DNA of 34,249 nucleotides, taken from the IMG/VR virus record IMGVR_UViG_3300042545_000493, positions 1 through 34,249 of that record; one strand, given 5' to 3'. This DNA comes from a virus. The position numbers and the translations under genes are program-made. Under the pieces are notes generated by a model. The model did no database searches. It saw only the letters and a list, made by a program, of their open reading frames with translations, and was not told the origin of the DNA. Of the stretch, positions 13,466-21,114 are shown piece by piece; position 1 is the first letter of the stretch, and each line of letters starts with the position of its first letter.

Positions 13466-13924
13466 CTAAACTTTACAAAGCGAGAAATACAGATTCGCTT
13501 CTTCGCGTCTGCGATTGGTTAGCCCTGCCAACACTTTGCCGCCTGCCTTATTCCAGCGAAGGAACTCATCCAAGATGCTTGGGTCGGCATTGTTCGCTTT
13601 GGCTTTCTTAAGCAACGTGGATTTAATTAATGCACCCGCGCCGACATTGTAGGCAAAGCAGACCAAAGCATCGAACTGGCATTGATTGATATTTATTAGA
13701 TGCTTATTTACCGCAGCTTCAAAAGGCTCAAGTGTGGCAAGCAGCAGTTGAGTTGCTTCCTTTTCGCTTGCGAGCTTTTCTCCTAAAATTACCTTCTTAC
13801 CATTAGGATAACGAGTCGAACCATACCCAATCGTGACAACAGATGCAGGACAGAGGTACGCATTTAATCGCAATCCTTCATACTTCTTAATTAGATTTAA
13901 TCCAAGAGAAGATGTGGAGCGCAT
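13466..13924 (-). CDS. GH24 phage lysozyme (endolysin)
   Basis: A 152-residue muramidase. The N-terminal active site is IKKYEGLRLNAYLCPASVVT followed by IGYGS. The catalytic pattern E16-x8-C25-x5-T31 is the E-C-T variant of the usual E-D-T triad, and occurs in other GH24 endolysins. The later segments FDALVCFAYNVGAGAL and GLTNRRREEANLY are also typical of the family. It cleaves peptidoglycan between MurNAc and GlcNAc. There is no signal peptide, so it should depend on the holin for release. It abuts the fibre-like gene upstream. Confidence 0.93.
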   Translation of the reverse strand: MRSTSSLGLNLIKKYEGLRLNAYLCPASVVTIGYGSTRYPNGKKVILGEKLASEKEATQLLLATLEPFEAAVNKHLININQCQFDALVCFAYNVGAGALIKSTLLKKAKANNADPSILDEFLRWNKAGGKVLAGLTNRRREEANLYFSLCKV

Positions 13925-14874
13925 TATTCGTAGAAATAAACATCAATTGGACTTTTAGTTAAATGGTTGTCTGATAAATTGTTGTTTGATGGTTGCCTTG
14001 TAAATATTGTAATTGTAACGGTGTCATATGTAAACGCACCAATTATTTCTTGTTGAATTAATATTGAGTGAGATATACAAACGTGCGGTTCTTCACCTCC
14101 GCTTGAAATTATTTTTATCTTATCTGCCTGCGGAACAAAACCTAATGATTGAATCATTAAATACTTTATATCATAGCGACCTGTAGAAACGTATGATATC
14201 TGTTTAGTAACAATTCCGCTACCTACTTGAGTTTCGAATGCGGTTATTTCTTGTGGTGCATTAGTTCCGCTTTGAGAATAACTACAACTATCGATAAAGT
14301 AATGCGATGGTAATTTAGTTAGACCTCTATATGTACCGCTTCCATTAACCAAGTATTGTTTTAAATCAATACCTTTTGCAATAGTATTAAATTCAGCAGG
14401 TGCAGTTTGACCCGATTGATTAAAGCCATCGATGTAATTTATTTTGTTAGCAATCAATCCAAGTATTTGCCCAATAATCGCTCCCGTACCTTGTCCTGTA
14501 TCTACGTTTTCAATATACAAATCACCACCCCTATTATATAAATAAATAGTTTGATTTACAGACGCATTAAAAAATGACAATGCACTATATCCACCATAAT
14601 CTACACCAACCCCAATTATATCACCACTTGGGAATCGCAAAGTCATTACCCCACCTGCTGCAACATCTACCTCAATGTCTCCAGTAACTTGACCAAGACC
14701 TGTAAATGCAGTTCCTCGTAATGGAACGTATGCTAACAACGTGTCCAATGCTCCTGCGATAGTAGTAAGGTCTACTTGCTTGGATTGATTAGCAGAAGAA
14801 TCAACAACATAGAATATATCTGCTGCATCTGCCGTTGATAATGGTGGTAAATCGGTGACCTTAACTCCTGCCAT
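13924..14874 (-). CDS. Fibre-like structural protein
   Basis: A 316-residue protein. Its N-terminus MAGVKVTDLPPLSTADAADI followed by FYVVDSS is a pattern seen at the start of many Bacteroidota phage fibre or appendage proteins. The middle is Gly/Asn/Thr-rich (LRGTAFTGLGQVTGDIEVDV) and strand-like, and the C-terminal third is a separate strand-rich domain that could bind a receptor. It lies between the other fibre gene and lysozyme. It is probably a tail fibre or head decoration; the exact place in the virion is unknown. Confidence 0.65.
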   Translation of the reverse strand: MAGVKVTDLPPLSTADAADIFYVVDSSANQSKQVDLTTIAGALDTLLAYVPLRGTAFTGLGQVTGDIEVDVAAGGVMTLRFPSGDIIGVGVDYGGYSALSFFNASVNQTIYLYNRGGDLYIENVDTGQGTGAIIGQILGLIANKINYIDGFNQSGQTAPAEFNTIAKGIDLKQYLVNGSGTYRGLTKLPSHYFIDSCSYSQSGTNAPQEITAFETQVGSGIVTKQISYVSTGRYDIKYLMIQSLGFVPQADKIKIISSGGEEPHVCISHSILIQQEIIGAFTYDTVTITIFTRQPSNNNLSDNHLTKSPIDVYFYE

Positions 14875-14899
14875 AGTTGGTTGTTTTAGTTGTGCTAAT

Positions 14900-15127
14900 T
14901 TACAAATTATTAAGATACGCTAACGCATCATCTGAATTATCAAATTGTTGATTGTTAAAGGTGGTCGATGTGGTGGCAAATAAATATATCCCTTGCTCAC
15001 TTATTATGTGCAAACTTTGTTCGTCCACTATCTCCCAATTTGGAGCAATTAATTGCGCATCGATTTCTCCATCTGCCACAGAGGAATAAAATTGCACCGA
15101 TGTTTGTGTGATGTTTACGTTTATCAT
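14900..15127 (-). CDS. Small structural-region protein, 75 aa
   Basis: Not recognised. The protein is strand-rich and acidic (QTSVQFYSSVADGEIDAQLI) and ends in DNSDDALAYLNNL. It overlaps the large fibre gene by 4 bases (ATGA), so it is coupled to it. It may be a fibre accessory or chaperone; this is inferred from position only. Confidence 0.65.
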   Translation of the reverse strand: MINVNITQTSVQFYSSVADGEIDAQLIAPNWEIVDEQSLHIISEQGIYLFATTSTTFNNQQFDNSDDALAYLNNL

Positions 15128-16902
15128 AGTTTCTCGATTAAGTACATTGAGCCAAAGTTAGTATCTGATATGCTTGTAGATTGAATTGCAAATACAAAGT
15201 ATCTTGCAAGCGTCCAATTGATTGCTAAAGTTGAAGATACCGATAACCCATAATCGGTTGCAGAACTACCAATGGCTGCAATCCAAACTTCAGTATTGTT
15301 ATTGCTTGTTTTAATGGCAAGATGTCTTAAAATTTGATTTAGCAAAAAAGTATTTGCTCCAACATTTTGGTATCCACCAACTAATATAGGCGAACCACTT
15401 AAATTTGCCGTTGCGTTTACATAAATGCGCAATGTTTGATTACCGTTTGTCCCAGTTTTCCGAGTTCTATAAGTAACCTTAACAATGTCGCCTGCTGCAA
15501 AAGTGTTGTCAGGAATTAGCTGAGTGTAAACCACAGTATTTGTACTTCCTTGATACCCTATCGTGTCAGCAGTTGATTTATAAATTGTAGGCAATGTCGG
15601 TTTGTTTAGAATCTGTGCCAAACCGCTGGACGCGTTCCAATCTGAATTAATTTGCGCAGGAGGGATGGTAGGTTTATTTACAATCTCTGTCACACCACTT
15701 GTTGCGTTCCAATCGCTATTGACTTGTGGAGGCACATCCCCAATGGTTATAAATCCACTATCGTTTGTTAGGTCACTTGTGGCAGTTGGGATAGACGGTT
15801 TGTTTAAAATCTCACTTATACCGCTTGATGAGTTCCAATCAGAGTTAACTTGCGAAGGAGGAATAGACGGTGTATTGATTAAGTCTGCATAATCACCGCT
15901 TGTGGCTACTGCTGCAAGATTTGGTTTGTTTAGTATTTCAGATACACCGCTTGATGAATTCCAATCGGAATTAACTTGCGCGGGTGGAATCGTTGGCTTG
16001 TTTAATATCTGATTGTTGCCGCTTGTAGCGTTCCAATCTGAAGGCTGTTGAACCGTTGGAAAGCCTACGCCAAGATTAACCCAATAGCTCGTATTAGTTG
16101 GCAGTATTGAATCGTTCGCAGCGATGCAACTATAAACGTTACCGTTATACCAAACGATGTTACCAATTTCATAAGCGTTACCCGTTGCGCTTAAATGGTC
16201 GGTCGTAAACGGTAAGGCTATTAACGAACCGCCGCCACCACCGCCGCCAATTGCGATTAACGGGTCGGCTGGTGTACCGTTTCCGATTATTGTTGTGCCG
16301 TCAACATAAACCTCTGTTAAACAAGGGTTACACGGCAAAAAGTCGGGCGGTAATGGTAGGTCGCCCGTGTCGCAAATATCGTAGCACGTATCCTCTGAGC
16401 CGCTTACAATTTCAACCTCAACATCGATAACAACGGTTGCAAATTCGAAATTAGGCGGTAAAGTTTTGTCGCCTACCGTGTAACCGTTCGGGATTACTTC
16501 GTAGCTAACAACGTCGATAATATCTTTAAAACCATAATCGCGACCGCTTACCAACTTAAAAACGCGAGAGGCTACCCAGTCGCCCGCGTCCTCGCTATCG
16601 CATGGTAAATTATTTTTACGAACTACGGCATAAGCTGAAAGGTTAAATTTCGTCGAATACATTTGCTTGCATCCGCTAACCCTTAAATTTTCAACTTTTG
16701 AAATATTTACTTTGCCGCGCTTCGCCCAAAATAGCGTACCTACTTTAGCGTCGTAATCCGTAACGGGTAGCGCTTGCCCGTCGCCTATGTAGTAAATCCA
16801 ACCCTTATCGCCTGTAAGCTCACATAAACCGTATATGCGGTCGAATATATTACTTACTTCAATTCGTTGGTTTAAACGGTCTATAATGGTTTTTAAAATC
16901 AT
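15124..16902 (-). CDS. Tail fibre / receptor-binding protein with CBM-like module and repeats
   Basis: A 592-residue modular protein. Residues 1-195 form a Cys-containing head (CYDICD and CNPC near 173-194), probably the virion anchor. A poly-Gly hinge (219-225) leads to a CBM5/12-like segment YEIGNIVWYNGNVYSC (244-259) ending in YWVNLG. Then come about seven repeats, residues 288-437, of the form DWNxxSGxxxILNKP, two of them divergent, as in other phage fibres. A strand-rich C-terminal domain (about 440-592) probably contacts the host. Host-surface recognition is inferred from this architecture. It overlaps its neighbours by 4 bases at each end. Confidence 0.8.
   Translation of the reverse strand: MILKTIIDRLNQRIEVSNIFDRIYGLCELTGDKGWIYYIGDGQALPVTDYDAKVGTLFWAKRGKVNISKVENLRVSGCKQMYSTKFNLSAYAVVRKNNLPCDSEDAGDWVASRVFKLVSGRDYGFKDIIDVVSYEVIPNGYTVGDKTLPPNFEFATVVIDVEVEIVSGSEDTCYDICDTGDLPLPPDFLPCNPCLTEVYVDGTTIIGNGTPADPLIAIGGGGGGGSLIALPFTTDHLSATGNAYEIGNIVWYNGNVYSCIAANDSILPTNTSYWVNLGVGFPTVQQPSDWNATSGNNQILNKPTIPPAQVNSDWNSSSGVSEILNKPNLAAVATSGDYADLINTPSIPPSQVNSDWNSSSGISEILNKPSIPTATSDLTNDSGFITIGDVPPQVNSDWNATSGVTEIVNKPTIPPAQINSDWNASSGLAQILNKPTLPTIYKSTADTIGYQGSTNTVVYTQLIPDNTFAAGDIVKVTYRTRKTGTNGNQTLRIYVNATANLSGSPILVGGYQNVGANTFLLNQILRHLAIKTSNNNTEVWIAAIGSSATDYGLSVSSTLAINWTLARYFVFAIQSTSISDTNFGSMYLIEKL
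15592..16041 (-). repeat. Tandem protein-coding repeats in tail fibre
   Basis: Five clear copies of a unit encoding DWN(A/S)(T/S)SGxxx(I)(L/V)NKP and two divergent ones (ATSGDYADLINTPS and TSDLTNDSGFI), spaced about 20-40 codons apart. The DNA of the copies is also similar, so recombination between them could change fibre length. Confidence 0.8.
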
Positions 16903-17405
16903 GCTCCCAATTGTTTATTAATTTGCTCAGTTATTAACTGTGTGTGTATGCGTAAAAATTCCTTTTCTTCTTCCTCAGTTGGTATAAATATAATACCGTA
17001 ACCTCTAAAGAAAGTGTAACGCGGATTTACCTCTCTACCAAATTGTAAGCCTTGCGCCTTTGCGTATTCTAAATCATTAAGCATTAATGCAGCCGCTAAC
17101 CCTTGCTCGAGTATTGGCTCAGTTGAAAAGTTACGCCTTAAAAAGCCCGATAACTCAAGTGGTATCGGGCGGCGCTGTTTTAGCTTTGTATATGCGGGTG
17201 AATAAGGCGTACTGTAATTACCGCCACGCCTTGCGGGTAATGGAATTTTTTCGCCCGCCGTGTTAAGGTTACCGCCCGAAGTTTCAAAGATTCGAATACG
17301 CATTAACCTTTTTAATTCTTCAAGTGCTTCATAAAGTGGCGTAAAGTCTGATAGCCATTCATTATAAATTGCGTCGGTTCGCTTTTTAATTTCCTCGGGT
17401 GTCAT
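16899..17405 (-). CDS. Head-tail connector or tail completion candidate
   Basis: A 168-residue protein. Its segment YSPAYTKLKQRRPIPLELSG followed by FLRRNF resembles the region of HK97-gp10/virion-morphogenesis-type tail completion proteins where a Y-x-x-x-K-x-x-x-G/P-x-P-x-x-L-x-x-x-G-x-L pattern occurs. It is coupled by a 4-base overlap to the structural gene upstream and to the fibre gene downstream. The exact role is inferred. Confidence 0.55.
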   Translation of the reverse strand: MTPEEIKKRTDAIYNEWLSDFTPLYEALEELKRLMRIRIFETSGGNLNTAGEKIPLPARRGGNYSTPYSPAYTKLKQRRPIPLELSGFLRRNFSTEPILEQGLAAALMLNDLEYAKAQGLQFGREVNPRYTFFRGYGIIFIPTEEEEKEFLRIHTQLITEQINKQLGA

Positions 17406-18430
17406 GGTAACGCCGTAACGTATTTAATGTTTTTACGGCAATCGAAGCAATGGTTATCGTCGGGCAATCGCATATTTTGAAGCATCGCCGTTAACTCATT
17501 ATTGTATTGGTCGGCTGCAATATCGCGAGCGGTTGTTATGCCGCCTAAATCCTTTGCGCCCTTGTTAACGATTACGCTTGTGTTCGCCCGTTGGTTAGGG
17601 CTAACTGTTAGCGCGTAGTTATATATTTCAACCGCAGTAGCGTACGCCAAAGCTAAACTCATTTGATTACCTATTGAACACAACCAGCCCCGACGGTCGC
17701 AGCTTACCGAGTAATTCAAACTCATTCCCGTTGTGTACTTATTATTCGAACTACTTAACACGCTTACACCGTCGGTTGTTAGGTTAATGCCTATTGCGTC
17801 AACGAACGGGCAAATATGCGCCTCACGAACCGAACCGCCGCAATCATAGCAACTGCCCTTTTTAGGTATAAATTTTACGGTGTTCGTTGTTGATTCGTAA
17901 ACAAAAGCTAAATCCAACTTGCGGCGCTTTGCTGCGAACTCCTTACCGATATAATATTCGATGCCGCCCGCCGTGTACGTTATTGTATCGATAAGCTGCA
18001 ATGTAGTCATATCGAAAACCAATATAGGTACGTTCGTATTACTCGGGTCAATTGCAAGCGTTAAATCGCTTATAAATAGGTTTAGATAGCTTAACGTGTT
18101 CGGGCTTATCTTTACACGAATGCCGCCGTAATTTCCAACCCCTAACGCGGTTTGAATGTTACTGTAATCGGTAACTACTTGCCCGACGCGTTTTGATTCG
18201 ATAATAGTGTCGGCTTTCATCATTGGACTAAGCCGCGTTAAAACATCGCTGCTAAGTTTTTTCCACGCGAAGGCGCGTTTATCCTCGAACAACTCAACGC
18301 CGTTGTTGTATTGGTCGGTTATCAATTGCCCTAAAAAGGTATTGTTTATACCGAGTTCGTCGATATATAAGCCCGTCGTAGGTTCTGCGACGTTGCAATC
18401 GCGTAAGCCCAAAAGTGATTCGTAGCACAT
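17402..18430 (-). CDS. Phage structural protein, connector/neck region
   Basis: A 342-residue protein. The start is placed at ATG 18430 (MCYESLLGLRDC), because the alternative GTG at 18436 overlaps the -7 promoter box. It contains Cys pairs (CYDCGG about 197-202, CFDCRKN near the C-terminus) and is otherwise rich in strands. It lies directly after the major capsid candidate in transcription order and before the tail completion candidate, so it is probably an abundant head or neck protein. No specific family is recognised. Confidence 0.65.
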   Translation of the reverse strand: MCYESLLGLRDCNVAEPTTGLYIDELGINNTFLGQLITDQYNNGVELFEDKRAFAWKKLSSDVLTRLSPMMKADTIIESKRVGQVVTDYSNIQTALGVGNYGGIRVKISPNTLSYLNLFISDLTLAIDPSNTNVPILVFDMTTLQLIDTITYTAGGIEYYIGKEFAAKRRKLDLAFVYESTTNTVKFIPKKGSCYDCGGSVREAHICPFVDAIGINLTTDGVSVLSSSNNKYTTGMSLNYSVSCDRRGWLCSIGNQMSLALAYATAVEIYNYALTVSPNQRANTSVIVNKGAKDLGGITTARDIAADQYNNELTAMLQNMRLPDDNHCFDCRKNIKYVTALP

Positions 18431-18435
18431 AAGCA

Positions 18436-18443
18436 CAAAGATA
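18436..18443 (-). promoter_or_regulatory. -7 box TATCTTTG directly before start codon (leaderless promoter candidate)
   Basis: The minus strand reads TATCTTTGTGCTTATG, with the box ending five bases before the ATG at 18430. The same TATCTTTGTGCT string is found before the start at 21026. A TTTA 17 bases upstream, inside the terminator hairpin, could serve as a weak -33 element. Confidence 0.55.
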
Positions 18444-18471
18444 AAAAAAAAGAGGGGTAATAAACCCCTCT
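18444..18471 (-). terminator. Intrinsic terminator
   Basis: The minus strand reads AGAGGGG-TTTATTA-CCCCTCT (18471-18451), a perfect 7-bp stem, followed by a T-run of at least seven. It closes the capsid transcription unit and its T-run merges into the next promoter. Confidence 0.85.
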
Positions 18472-18575
18472 CATTCAGTTACAAGATTATCAAAACCATT
18501 TTGCGTCAATAGGTCTTCATCGGCTTGCGATAATAAACCTACCGACGCTATGACGGGTTTACAATCTCGATACAA
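18471..18575 (-). CDS. Possible 34-aa protein with TTG start overlapping capsid gene
   Basis: A frame opens after a stop at about 18576, with TTG 18575 as the only reasonable start, and ends at TGA 18471-18473, right before the terminator. It encodes CKPVIASVGLLSQADEDLLT and then QNGFDNLVTE, which looks like a real amphipathic peptide rather than random sequence. It overlaps the capsid 3' end by 28 bases. An alternative is that it is reached by frameshifting from the capsid gene. Function unknown. Confidence 0.4.
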   Translation of the reverse strand: MYRDCKPVIASVGLLSQADEDLLTQNGFDNLVTE

Positions 18576-19597
18576 TTAACGTAGTTGATGCCCGCGTATT
18601 TGTCGCCTGCTTCGTAAATGTCATCGGGCAATGTTACTAATTTGCCAGTATGAGTCAATACGATTGACAAATTACCGCAATCGTCCTTCATGGTTAAATC
18701 AACAGGCAAGCCCGCAGGGGTGAAAGCAATAGTCTTTGAATAATTGCTACCCGCTACTGGAGTAATACCCGCGTTCCATTCTGCCATGTTAAACGATAAC
18801 CATTGCATCGCTCCCGCTGTCGTTGCTAAGTTCTTTAGCTGCGAACCTTGAGCGGCTGCCAAACGTGCATCGTAAGCGAATCCGAAACCGTTTTGCTGCG
18901 AAATCGCTAACAAGTCGATACCGAATTGCGTGCAGCAACCCGCTTGCACCGCGTTGGCGTAACGCTGCATTTCAGCGCCACCAAACACAACGGGTGCGGC
19001 AGGGTAATTAGCCATGCGTGTAGCTTGAAGAATGTCAGCCAAAGCAAACTCGTTCAACGCTTGCCCGCCACTCTGACGAGTAGCAATGCGCAAGCAGTCG
19101 CCCGATACGGTGTAGTAACCGCTAACCTCGTCGCCCCAAGCGCCGATAGAAGCAACGGCTTGAGTAGCTGCGGCGCTTGCTACTTTGCGGTCCATTACGT
19201 CCATTAAACGCATGATAGACTCGAGAACGTAACGGCTGTTTTCTTGACAATGACGGGCGATTGCATCAGCCGCAATCAATTGGTCAGCAATATACGTATC
19301 GGTCGTTTCAAGCGTGTACGTAGTGGTGCTATCGCCGTAAGTGTTGGTAGCCGTACAAGTTAAGATGTTACCACCTTCCTCTACTTCAGTTTCAGGTAAA
19401 CGCTGAATCCAACGCGCCTCAACGGTTTTTAGCTTGCCATTTCCAGTAGAAACCTCTTGGCGAATTAGCTTTACGTTTTCAGGTGAGTTAAGAAATTCGA
19501 GAAAAGGCAACTGTTCGCGCTGCCCAACTTCGATAAATAGCTCCGAAAGGCTCATTTGCACGTTCGGGCATTCGGATAAAATGCGAGAAATTGACAT
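18548..19597 (-). CDS. Major capsid protein candidate
   Basis: A 349-residue protein, the likely major capsid or major structural protein. It lies two genes after the scaffold-like gene in transcription order, between two strong terminators, which suits high-level expression. The middle shows capsid-like features: a helical spine (RHCQENSRYVLESIMRLMDV) and a Gly/Ala-rich domain (VASAAATQAVASIGAWGD, FGGAEMQRYANAVQAG). No HK97 signature can be proven by eye. The start ATG 19597 follows an A-rich leader with a small hairpin (19636-19656). Confidence 0.65.
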   Translation of the reverse strand: MSISRILSECPNVQMSLSELFIEVGQREQLPFLEFLNSPENVKLIRQEVSTGNGKLKTVEARWIQRLPETEVEEGGNILTCTATNTYGDSTTTYTLETTDTYIADQLIAADAIARHCQENSRYVLESIMRLMDVMDRKVASAAATQAVASIGAWGDEVSGYYTVSGDCLRIATRQSGGQALNEFALADILQATRMANYPAAPVVFGGAEMQRYANAVQAGCCTQFGIDLLAISQQNGFGFAYDARLAAAQGSQLKNLATTAGAMQWLSFNMAEWNAGITPVAGSNYSKTIAFTPAGLPVDLTMKDDCGNLSIVLTHTGKLVTLPDDIYEAGDKYAGINYVNCIEIVNPS

Positions 19598-19725
19598 TTT
19601 GTTTTTAGGTTTAAGAGTTTACGTTTGCACTTAACAGGCGGCAAACATTAACGCCTAAAAATAATTTGTCATTTGAGCGCCGTAAATTTACGAAATATTT
19701 TTTATTTGCTTTGCTTAATTTAACG

Positions 19726-19760
19726 CATAAAAAAAGGACTGGAAGCGAAACCAGCCCTTT
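19726..19760 (-). terminator. Intrinsic terminator
   Basis: The minus strand has AAAGGGCTGG-TTTCGCTT-CCAGTCCTTT, a 10-bp stem with one G-U wobble that is perfect only as minus-strand RNA, followed by a T-run. It lies 46 bases after the stop of the 90-residue gene at 19806-20078 and upstream of the capsid gene. Confidence 0.85.
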
Positions 19761-19805
19761 CTAATTACCCTACTAAGTAATCACGTTATGAACGTTACAA
19801 ATATA

Positions 19806-20078
19806 TTAAGGTAAATCGATTTTACCAAAAAAAGGTTTGTCGCTTACCGACCTTCTACCCTCGCAGCTCCAAAGTTGACGCGCCCACCAATTAGCAGAAA
19901 AACGCGGCGAAGGGATGCCGTTACTACGGGCGCAGTAATTATTACCCGCGTCCGTGCCTACTTTTATTCGATAACCTGAAGCGCCGAAATGCACCTCGTT
20001 TCCTTCAGCGTCAACGGCTTTGTATTTCTTACCCTCGCGGTCGGATGCCGTTACATTATAACCTTCGTATATTGGCAT
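19806..20078 (-). CDS. Small conserved phage protein, 90 aa
   Basis: A basic 90-residue protein with VHFGASGYRIKVGTDAGNNY (29-48) leading to CARSNGI and later WARQLWSCEGRRS. The F-G-A-x-G-Y-x-I-x-x-G-T ... Y-C-A-R-S ... W-x-C pattern is shared by small proteins in many phages. Function unknown. It lies three bases after the scaffold-like gene and ahead of the capsid candidate, so it may be an assembly or decoration protein. Confidence 0.7.
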   Translation of the reverse strand: MPIYEGYNVTASDREGKKYKAVDAEGNEVHFGASGYRIKVGTDAGNNYCARSNGIPSPRFSANWWARQLWSCEGRRSVSDKPFFGKIDLP

Positions 20079-20080
20079 GG

Positions 20081-20905
20081 CTATTTAACAAAGAAACGAG
20101 GGTTAACGCCTTTAATTCTTTTCTCGGATTGTAACTCAAGCGGCGGTAAAATAGCTGCGCCTTGCCTGTTTAACGGCTTGCCAGCGTGCGGGTTCTTTTG
20201 AATGATACCCGCCGCAGTTGCTTCGGCTATAAGCACATCGTTAACACCTAAAAACGCGCCCGCCTTATCTTTGGATTTTAAGCGTTCGCCCGTCTTACGG
20301 TCTTTCACAAACGCGCTGCCATCGTCTTCTAAGTCGATTATAAACTTTTCGTTAATAGCCGATTTAAAGCCTTTAATAGTGTATTCGTTCACGGTCGGGT
20401 CTAACTTCAAAGCGCCGAGTTCGCGTTCAAATACGCTGCTTACCTTAATCGCTTTTTGTTCTTCGGCTGCTTGTGTTTTGTAGCTTTCGAATTGTGTTAA
20501 CGCTTCTTGCCGCGCTTGTTCAACTTCGCTGTATTTACGCTCAAGTGTTTTGTGTTTCTTTTCCCATTCGGCTACTAATTCAGCCGCGCCGTTACCAGTT
20601 GCTTTTTTTTCCCATTCATCGCGCTGCTTTTCGTATTCGCTTTTAGCGCGTTCGGCTGCGTTGCGAATTACGTCTAAGCTCTTTTGCTCTTTAAAATCTT
20701 CGTCGGTTAACGTAACGCCAAACGGTTCAAACGCACGCTTTACAACGTTCGCTATCGAGCCGTTAAGTTTACCGAGCGTCGCGGCGTGTTCTTTTTGGTC
20801 TATCCAGTTCGCTGTGAATTTTTCCTTCGCCGTTTCGAGGCTTTCGGCTTCGTCGAGGTTTAAGAACTTTATCAGTTCCATCGCCTCCTCGGGTTTCATT
20901 GCCAT
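20081..20905 (-). CDS. Scaffolding-like protein
   Basis: A 274-residue protein with a long charged coiled coil (about residues 80-155, RAKSEYEKQRDEWEKKATGN, then EKKHKTLERKYSEVEQARQE). The C-terminal third (FIIDLEDDGSAFVKDRKTGE to GAFLGVNDVLIAEATAAGII) matches the organisation of phage scaffold or DUF4355-type head assembly proteins. It sits between the portal/minor head genes and the capsid candidate, the usual place for a scaffold. Its start ATG 20905 lies inside the 3' part of the overlapping 85-residue gene. Confidence 0.75.
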   Translation of the reverse strand: MAMKPEEAMELIKFLNLDEAESLETAKEKFTANWIDQKEHAATLGKLNGSIANVVKRAFEPFGVTLTDEDFKEQKSLDVIRNAAERAKSEYEKQRDEWEKKATGNGAAELVAEWEKKHKTLERKYSEVEQARQEALTQFESYKTQAAEEQKAIKVSSVFERELGALKLDPTVNEYTIKGFKSAINEKFIIDLEDDGSAFVKDRKTGERLKSKDKAGAFLGVNDVLIAEATAAGIIQKNPHAGKPLNRQGAAILPPLELQSEKRIKGVNPRFFVK

Positions 20906-21026
20906 AAATTATAGGGGTTGGTATTTGTTTTAATTTCAATTCACGCGCTCCGCGTGTCATTAAATTACTTGCCACAACGTCGGACGCGTGTATAATCTTG
21001 CCGTCTATAAGTAACAAGTATTTCAT
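20769..21026 (-). CDS. Hypothetical protein, 85 aa, overlapping scaffold gene
   Basis: Starts at ATG 21026, six bases after a TATCTTTG -7 box. The N-terminal part (YLLLIDGKIIHASDVVASNL) looks like a genuine compact fold. The C-terminal 46 residues are read from DNA that also encodes the start of the scaffold in another frame, and are Arg/Lys-rich (KVLKPRRSRKPRNGEGK). Either the protein really extends through the 137-base overlap, or it serves as a short leader for the scaffold. Function unknown. Confidence 0.5.
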   Translation of the reverse strand: MKYLLLIDGKIIHASDVVASNLMTRGARELKLKQIPTPIIYGNETRGGDGTDKVLKPRRSRKPRNGEGKIHSELDRPKRTRRDAR

Positions 21027-21032
21027 TTAGCA

Positions 21033-21064
21033 CAAAGATAGTTAAATTGAAACTGCAAAACAAT
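21033..21064 (-). promoter_or_regulatory. Promoter ATTG-N20-TATCTTTG for the head genes
   Basis: On the minus strand ATTG at 21064-21061 is followed after 20 bases by TATCTTTG at 21040-21033, six bases before ATG 21026. It points into the scaffold-capsid genes and is divergent from the plus-strand promoter at 21090-21097. Confidence 0.7.
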
Positions 21065-21089
21065 TAATCAATTTTAAGCCTCTTTAAAC

Positions 21090-21097
21090 TAACTTTG
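21090..21097 (+). promoter_or_regulatory. Plus-strand -7 box TAACTTTG before glycosyltransferase
   Basis: TAACTTTG matches TAnnTTTG and lies 17 bases before ATG 21115. No clear TTG is present at the -33 position, so the assignment is moderate. It is divergent from the minus-strand promoter at 21033-21064. Confidence 0.5.
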
Positions 21098-21114
21098 ACT
21101 TTTATTTATTCATT

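Noticed and set aside
15592-16041. Repeats considered as a CRISPR array
   Set aside because: The repeats are imperfect, in frame, and encode a regular fibre motif within a continuous coding sequence; there are no unique spacers of constant length and no cas genes.
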